The notes under the pieces: model-generated
Told to the model about the DNA's origin: nothing
Databases searched by the model: none
The model's input: only the letters and a program-made list of their open reading frames with translations
In this document: piece by piece, positions 30,225 through 34,125 of the stretch
Position numbering within the stretch: position 1 is the stretch's first letter
Layout of the letters: each line of letters opens with the position of its first letter
Source: JAGMXM01 sp964458325
Lineage (GTDB): Bacteria > Verrucomicrobiota > Verrucomicrobiia > Limisphaerales > UBA1319
Assembly: GCA_964458325.1 (NCBI GenBank)
Contig: CAYWIM010000049.1
Location: forward strand, 1 to 34,125
Direction of reading: 5' to 3'
DNA length: 34,125 nucleotides
Translations under genes and position numbers: made by a program

Positions 30225-32975
30225 TCAAAGTCCAGTCAGGACCTGCCGCGCTCGCTCGAGCGCCTTCTCGAGTCCGGCGGGATCCTTGCCGCCGCCTCGG
30301 GCGAAATCGGGCCGCCCGCCGCCCTTCCCGCCCACCAGGGGGGCAATGGTCTGGATCATCTTGCCGGCCTGGATCTTGCCGGTGAATCCTGGCGCCACGC
30401 TGGCAGCCAGGGAAACCGCTCCTCCATCCGTCGCGCCCAATACCACGACCCCCTCGAACCGCCCTTTCAGAATGTCGATGACAACCTGCAGAAACTCGGC
30501 GTCCGCATGGCCCAAGTTGGCGACGATCGATCGGGTGGCGCCCAGGTTCTGCGCTTGGGCCTCGATCGAGGCGGCGGTGTCCGCAGCCTGTTTCTGCCGC
30601 GAATCCCGGAGCTGCCGTTCCAGCTCCTTCTGCTGCGCGACCATGCCCTCGATCCTTTTCTCCAGCTCGGCCACCGGCGAGTTCACCATGCCCGAGAGGG
30701 TCCGGAGGAGGGCGAGTTCCTGCCCGGCCCGGCGGTAGGCCTCGAGCCCCGCCAGCGCTTCGATGCGCCGGATGCCCGCCGCGATGGCGCCTTCGCTCAC
30801 GATCCGAAACAATCCGATCTCGCCTGTCGCCCGGCAGTGGGTGCCGCCGCACAGCTCCATCGAGTAGCCGTCGAGCTCCGAGGGCTGCCCCCCGATCTGG
30901 ATCACCCGCACGCTCGAGCCGTATTTCTCCCCGAAGATCTGCATGATGTCAGGCCGCTTCTCGAGGTCCTGATAGGGAACCTCGATCCACGATACCGGGG
31001 CGTTCTCGACGATCCGCTCGTTGACCAGGCGCTCGATATCGGCCACCTGCACCGGCGTCAGCGCCGCGCTGTTGAAATCGAAGGTCAGCTTCTCGGGGCC
31101 GACGTAGGATCCCTTCTGGCTGGCATCCCGGCTGGCCACCTCGTGGATCGCCCAATGCAGCAGATGAGTGACGGTATGATGGCGCTGGATGGCCGCCCGC
31201 CGCGCGCGATCGACCCGGACCACGACGGGCTCTCCCGGCTCGATGCTCGCATCGGCCGGCGCCATGTGCAGCCAGGTCTCGCCGTTTTTCCGCGTGTTGA
31301 GAATCGGGATCCTCCGCGCTTGTCCGCCTCCCTCGGGCGCCAGCGGATCGATCCCCGCGACCAGTTCGCCCGTGTCGCCCACCTGCCCCCCCATCTCCGC
31401 ATAGCAGGCCGATTCCTCGAGTATCACGGCCGTCTGGCCCTTGAATCCGATCGCCTCGATCACACGGCTCGATGTCTCGAGCCGGTCATACCCGACAAAC
31501 CGGGTTGGATCCTGGGTTCCCACCTGGGAAAGCTCGATCACTTCCTTCTTCTGCGCCGCGCGCGCCTTGGTCCGCTGCTCGTCCATCAGGCGGTGGAATT
31601 CCTCCTTCTCGATGGTCATCCCCCGCTCCCGCGCCATCAGCTCCGTCAGATCCAGCGGAAACCCATACGTGTCGTAGAGCCGGAAGGCCTCCGCCGCGGG
31701 AAACAACCGGCCCGCCCCGACTGCCGCTGCCGCTCCCTCAAATAGCTCGATCCCGCGGTCCAGCGTCTTGTTAAAAGACTCCTCCTCGGCGCGAATGGTC
31801 TCCTCGACCGCCTTCTGCCTTTCGCGGATCTCGGGAAACACATGGCCCATCGTCTCGGCCAGAACCACAACCAGCCGATGGAAAAACGGCTCGTGGAATC
31901 CCAGCGTCCGCCCGTAACGCACCGCCCGCCGCAGGATCCGCCGCAGCACGTAATGCCGATCGGTGTTGCCCGGCGCGATGCCGTCCGCGATCGCAAAACC
32001 TAGAGTCCGGATATGGTCCGCGATGACCCGAAATGCCACGTCGGCCTTCTCCTGCGCCGTGTCGCCCGCCGATCCCGCCCGCGGCAGGGTCGATCCATAC
32101 CGCCGCCCGCTCAGCTGCTCGATCCGGGAGAAGATCGGGCCGAACACGTCGGTCTCGTAGTTCGAGATCACCCCGGAGAAGTCGGTGAACTGCCGCGTGC
32201 ACTGGATGATGCCCGCCACGCGCTCGAATCCAAGGCCGGTGTCCACGCTGCGGGCTGGCAGGGGCGAAAAGGCGCCATCGGCGTTCGCGTTGTATTGCAT
32301 GAACACCAGGTTCCAGATCTCCATGCACTTCGGGCTGCCCGCGTTGACCAGCTCGCCTCGGCTATCTCCGGCGGGCGTGAGATCCACGTGCAGCTCCGAA
32401 CAGGGCCCGCAAGGCCCTGTGTCCCCCATCATCCAGAAATTGTCTTTCTTGCCCCCATTGCGGATATGAGCCCGCGGATCCAAGCCGGCCCGGACGAAAT
32501 GCTCGGCCCAGCAGTCGTAGGCCTCCTGGTCAAACTCGCTCGGATCGCCCCGGGCCGGATCGGGCGAGTAGACCGTCGCATACAGCCGTTGCTGCGGAAA
32601 CCGCCACACGCCCGTCACTAGCTCCCACGCCCACGCAATCGCCTCTCTCTTGAAATAGTCTCCGAACGACCAGTTCCCCAGCATCTCGAAAAACGTGTGG
32701 TGGTAGGTGTCCAGCCCCACGTCCTCGAGGTCGTTGTGCTTGCCCCCGGCCCGAATGCACTTCTGCGTGTCCGCCGCCCGCGCCGGCCGGTAGGGACAAG
32801 GCTGCTGCCCCAAAAAAATCGGGACGAATTGGTTCATCCCCGCGTTCGTGAACAGCAGATTGGGCGAATCGGGCATCAGGCTCGAGGAGGGCACGATCGT
32901 GTGCTGACACCCCCGGAAAAAATCGAGGAAGTCCTGACGGATCCGCGCGCTGCTTGGCACATTGGAATCGCTCAT
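30225..32975 (-). CDS. alaS: Alanyl-tRNA synthetase
   Basis: Read from the ATG at 32975 the protein has 916 residues; upstream in-frame codons do not match the family. The class II catalytic core (about 1-250: FTNAGMNQF, KCIRAGGKHNDLEDVG, HHTFFEMLGNWSFGDYFK) leads into the tRNA-recognition region (250-460). The editing domain has HTVTH (near 598-602) and CGGTHC (near 709-714), which bind zinc and clear mischarged Ser/Gly-tRNA-Ala. The C-terminal C-Ala/DHHA1 domain ends in the glycine-rich VGGKGGGRPDFARGGG. All key motifs are intact. No clear ribosome-binding site precedes the ATG; a GC-rich hairpin lies in the leader. Confidence 0.98.
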   Translation of the reverse strand: MSDSNVPSSARIRQDFLDFFRGCQHTIVPSSSLMPDSPNLLFTNAGMNQFVPIFLGQQPCPYRPARAADTQKCIRAGGKHNDLEDVGLDTYHHTFFEMLGNWSFGDYFKREAIAWAWELVTGVWRFPQQRLYATVYSPDPARGDPSEFDQEAYDCWAEHFVRAGLDPRAHIRNGGKKDNFWMMGDTGPCGPCSELHVDLTPAGDSRGELVNAGSPKCMEIWNLVFMQYNANADGAFSPLPARSVDTGLGFERVAGIIQCTRQFTDFSGVISNYETDVFGPIFSRIEQLSGRRYGSTLPRAGSAGDTAQEKADVAFRVIADHIRTLGFAIADGIAPGNTDRHYVLRRILRRAVRYGRTLGFHEPFFHRLVVVLAETMGHVFPEIRERQKAVEETIRAEEESFNKTLDRGIELFEGAAAAVGAGRLFPAAEAFRLYDTYGFPLDLTELMARERGMTIEKEEFHRLMDEQRTKARAAQKKEVIELSQVGTQDPTRFVGYDRLETSSRVIEAIGFKGQTAVILEESACYAEMGGQVGDTGELVAGIDPLAPEGGGQARRIPILNTRKNGETWLHMAPADASIEPGEPVVVRVDRARRAAIQRHHTVTHLLHWAIHEVASRDASQKGSYVGPEKLTFDFNSAALTPVQVADIERLVNERIVENAPVSWIEVPYQDLEKRPDIMQIFGEKYGSSVRVIQIGGQPSELDGYSMELCGGTHCRATGEIGLFRIVSEGAIAAGIRRIEALAGLEAYRRAGQELALLRTLSGMVNSPVAELEKRIEGMVAQQKELERQLRDSRQKQAADTAASIEAQAQNLGATRSIVANLGHADAEFLQVVIDILKGRFEGVVVLGATDGGAVSLAASVAPGFTGKIQAGKMIQTIAPLVGGKGGGRPDFARGGGKDPAGLEKALERARQVLTGL

Positions 32976-33001
32976 ATGATCGAGGCTGGCACGCGTCCGC
33001 C

Positions 33002-33038
33002 GGCGCCAGCCTGTCCCCCCTGGCAGACCGCTGGCGCC
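33002..33038 (-). promoter_or_regulatory. Leader hairpin upstream of alaS
   Basis: GGCGCCAGC (33002-33010) pairs perfectly with GCTGGCGCC (33030-33038), with a possible inner CTG/CAG pairing. It lies 27-63 bases before the alaS ATG. It lacks the conserved T-box parts and a U-run; it could be an autoregulatory target, since AlaRS is known in E. coli to repress its own gene by binding a palindrome, but that is only an analogy. Confidence 0.3.
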
Positions 33039-33191
33039 CATCCGGGGTTCGGCTGGCCGGCCGGCCAACGCCAAACCGCGCCCAAGACCCCCTAGCCTAG
33101 CCCATTGCCCGCCCCGAATGCCAGCGGAAGTTTTCCCCGCGATTTCAGACTTGCCTTCGTGGACGATTGTCTGATGGAATTACCCTCTATT

Positions 33192-34031
33192 ATGAGTTCT
33201 GATGCAACCCCGTCAGCCGGTCTCTACGAAGCGCTGGCATGGCTCGAGATCCACAAGAAGCGCATTCTGGCTGGCGTGGCCATCGGCGCCGTCGTGGCAT
33301 TGGCCGTGTCCTACTTCTTCTGGCACCGCGCCCAGCGCCAGCAGGCAGCCAACGAAGCCCTGCTCCAGGTCACCATGGCTGCCAGCGCCCAAGGCCCCAA
33401 CGGCCGCCCCGCCCCCGCCGACCTCCTGCGCGTGGCCTCCGATTATGCCGGGACCGCCGCGGCCGCTCGCGCCCACCTCCTGGCCGCCGGCGCCTATTTC
33501 GCCAACGGCCAGTATACCGAGGCCCTTGCCGAGTTTGAAAAGTTCCGCCAGCGCCACCCGCGCGACCCCATGATCCATGTCGCCGACCTGGGCGTCGCCG
33601 CCAGCCTCGAATCGCTCAACCGCGCCGACGACGCCCTGCCCGTCTACGAAAAAGCCATCGAAAGCTACGCCAACCAGCCCGCCGCCCAGCAGGCCCGCCT
33701 CGCCATCGCCCGCATCTGCGAGGCCAAACAACAGCACGCCAAGGCCGTCCAGCTCTACGACGACCTTCTCGCCCAACCCGACCGCGGCTTCTGGGCCGCC
33801 GAAGCCCGCGAACGACGCGAGCGGCTCCTGACCGCCCACCCCGAGCTGGCCAAAACCAATGCCCCCGTCCTCGGCTCCACTGTCACCAACGAACTCCAGG
33901 GAACCACCCAGGTCCGAGCCGCGTCTTCGGCTGCTGGCTCCACCCCAGCCGCTAATCTGCCGGCCGCGGGCACCGCCCCTCTATCGGCCGCCCAGCTCGC
34001 ACCCGCGACGAACGCGCCCTCCGCACCCTAG
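33192..34031 (+). CDS. Membrane-anchored tetratricopeptide-repeat protein (YfgM-like)
   Basis: Read from ATG 33192 the protein has 279 residues; an in-frame ATG at 33174 adds six. A short cytoplasmic N-terminus (GLYEALAWLEIHKKR) leads into one transmembrane segment (about 26-44). The rest is periplasmic: TPR-like helices (about 55-210), with AHLLAAGAYFANGQYTEALAEFEKF, DDALPVYEKAIESY and QHAKAVQLYDDLLA. A low-complexity Ala/Pro/Thr tail (225-279) follows. Topology and repeats match the YfgM/TPR_21 group, which in E. coli sits near the SecYEG translocon and periplasmic chaperones. That role here is inference. It is divergent from alaS. Confidence 0.75.
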   Translation: MSSDATPSAGLYEALAWLEIHKKRILAGVAIGAVVALAVSYFFWHRAQRQQAANEALLQVTMAASAQGPNGRPAPADLLRVASDYAGTAAAARAHLLAAGAYFANGQYTEALAEFEKFRQRHPRDPMIHVADLGVAASLESLNRADDALPVYEKAIESYANQPAAQQARLAIARICEAKQQHAKAVQLYDDLLAQPDRGFWAAEARERRERLLTAHPELAKTNAPVLGSTVTNELQGTTQVRAASSAAGSTPAANLPAAGTAPLSAAQLAPATNAPSAP

Positions 34032-34057
34032 GATCTGCGGCAATCGTCGATAGATCC
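34031..34057 (+). terminator. Stop-codon hairpin of the TPR gene
   Basis: GGATCT (34031-34036), which starts at the last base of the TAG stop, pairs with AGATCC (34052-34057) around a 15-base loop. There is no U-tract. The long loop makes this the weakest of the stop-codon hairpins. Confidence 0.25.
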
Positions 34058-34071
34058 GAAGACCTGTCAGA

Positions 34072-34125
34072 TAAGGGTCTGTGCAAAAATTACTTCCGAT
34101 TTTGGCGGGAGCGCCGCCGGGCCAG
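34072..34125 (-). repeat. Dispersed repeat, full 54-bp copy 3, at the window end
   Basis: This is the exact reverse complement of 6423-6476 over all 54 bases and runs to the last base of the window, so it may continue beyond. A contig or window ending inside a multicopy repeat would be typical of an assembly break, but that cannot be told from the sequence. Confidence 0.95.

Noticed and set aside
33002..33038. T-box riboswitch ahead of alaS
   Set aside because: A GGGGGGAC stretch on the coding side faintly recalls the T-box, but the specifier stem, conserved antiterminator and terminator U-run are missing.
1..34125. tRNA, rRNA, CRISPR arrays and intact transposase genes
   Set aside because: No cloverleaf-type tRNA segment, rRNA-like conserved block, regularly spaced direct repeats or transposase motif was noticed on either strand; a covariance-model scan would settle small RNAs.

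Overview
The window looks like chromosomal DNA from a GC-rich, Gram-negative member of the PVC group, most likely a verrucomicrobium. The supporting signs are a secreted protein ending in a RRFYRV-type C-terminal domain, an LptF/LptG permease, two TolC proteins with lipid-anchored partners, a DUF3106 protein beside an ECF sigma factor, and mostly weak Shine-Dalgarno sequences. No rRNA, tRNA or CRISPR array was seen. The taxonomic call is inference.

Region 1 (1-11,400) looks accessory. A secreted EEP-superfamily phosphodiesterase (sphingomyelinase-like) carries about six repeats inserted inside its catalytic domain. It is followed by the fossil tail of a glycoside-hydrolase-like gene. Next comes a heavy-metal resistance locus. 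A leftward anti-sigma / periplasmic metal sensor / ECF sigma operon, in the same order as cnrYXH, is divergent from a rightward tripartite RND efflux operon (TolC-type lipoprotein, CusB-like adaptor with two heavy-metal-binding domains, CusA-like pump). The two operons share a near-identical promoter block in inverted orientation, and the efflux transcript starts with a foldable leader.

Region 2 (11,400-34,125) is mainly housekeeping and envelope genes: an overlapping glnD-lptF/G pair (leftward); an ECF sigma / anti-sigma-like / DUF3106 / M61-PDZ peptidase cluster (rightward); a glycosyltransferase-flippase pair (leftward); a TolC-MFS efflux pair (rightward); galE; a threonine aldolase; ribBA; a secreted Cys/Ala-rich small protein with a clear promoter and terminator; a GNAT acetyltransferase; alaS; and a membrane-anchored TPR protein. 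The plus strand here is visibly C-rich regardless of gene direction, whereas the RND operon is G-rich or balanced on that strand, so base skew appears to switch near 11.4 kb.

A 54-bp repeat occurs at 6423-6476 and, perfectly inverted, at the extreme right end (34072-34125). A 33-bp core copy with two mismatches lies at 186-218. The copy at 6423 supplies the last residues of the efflux TolC gene. Several transcription units end in perfect hairpins that overlap the stop codon and lack a U-tract.
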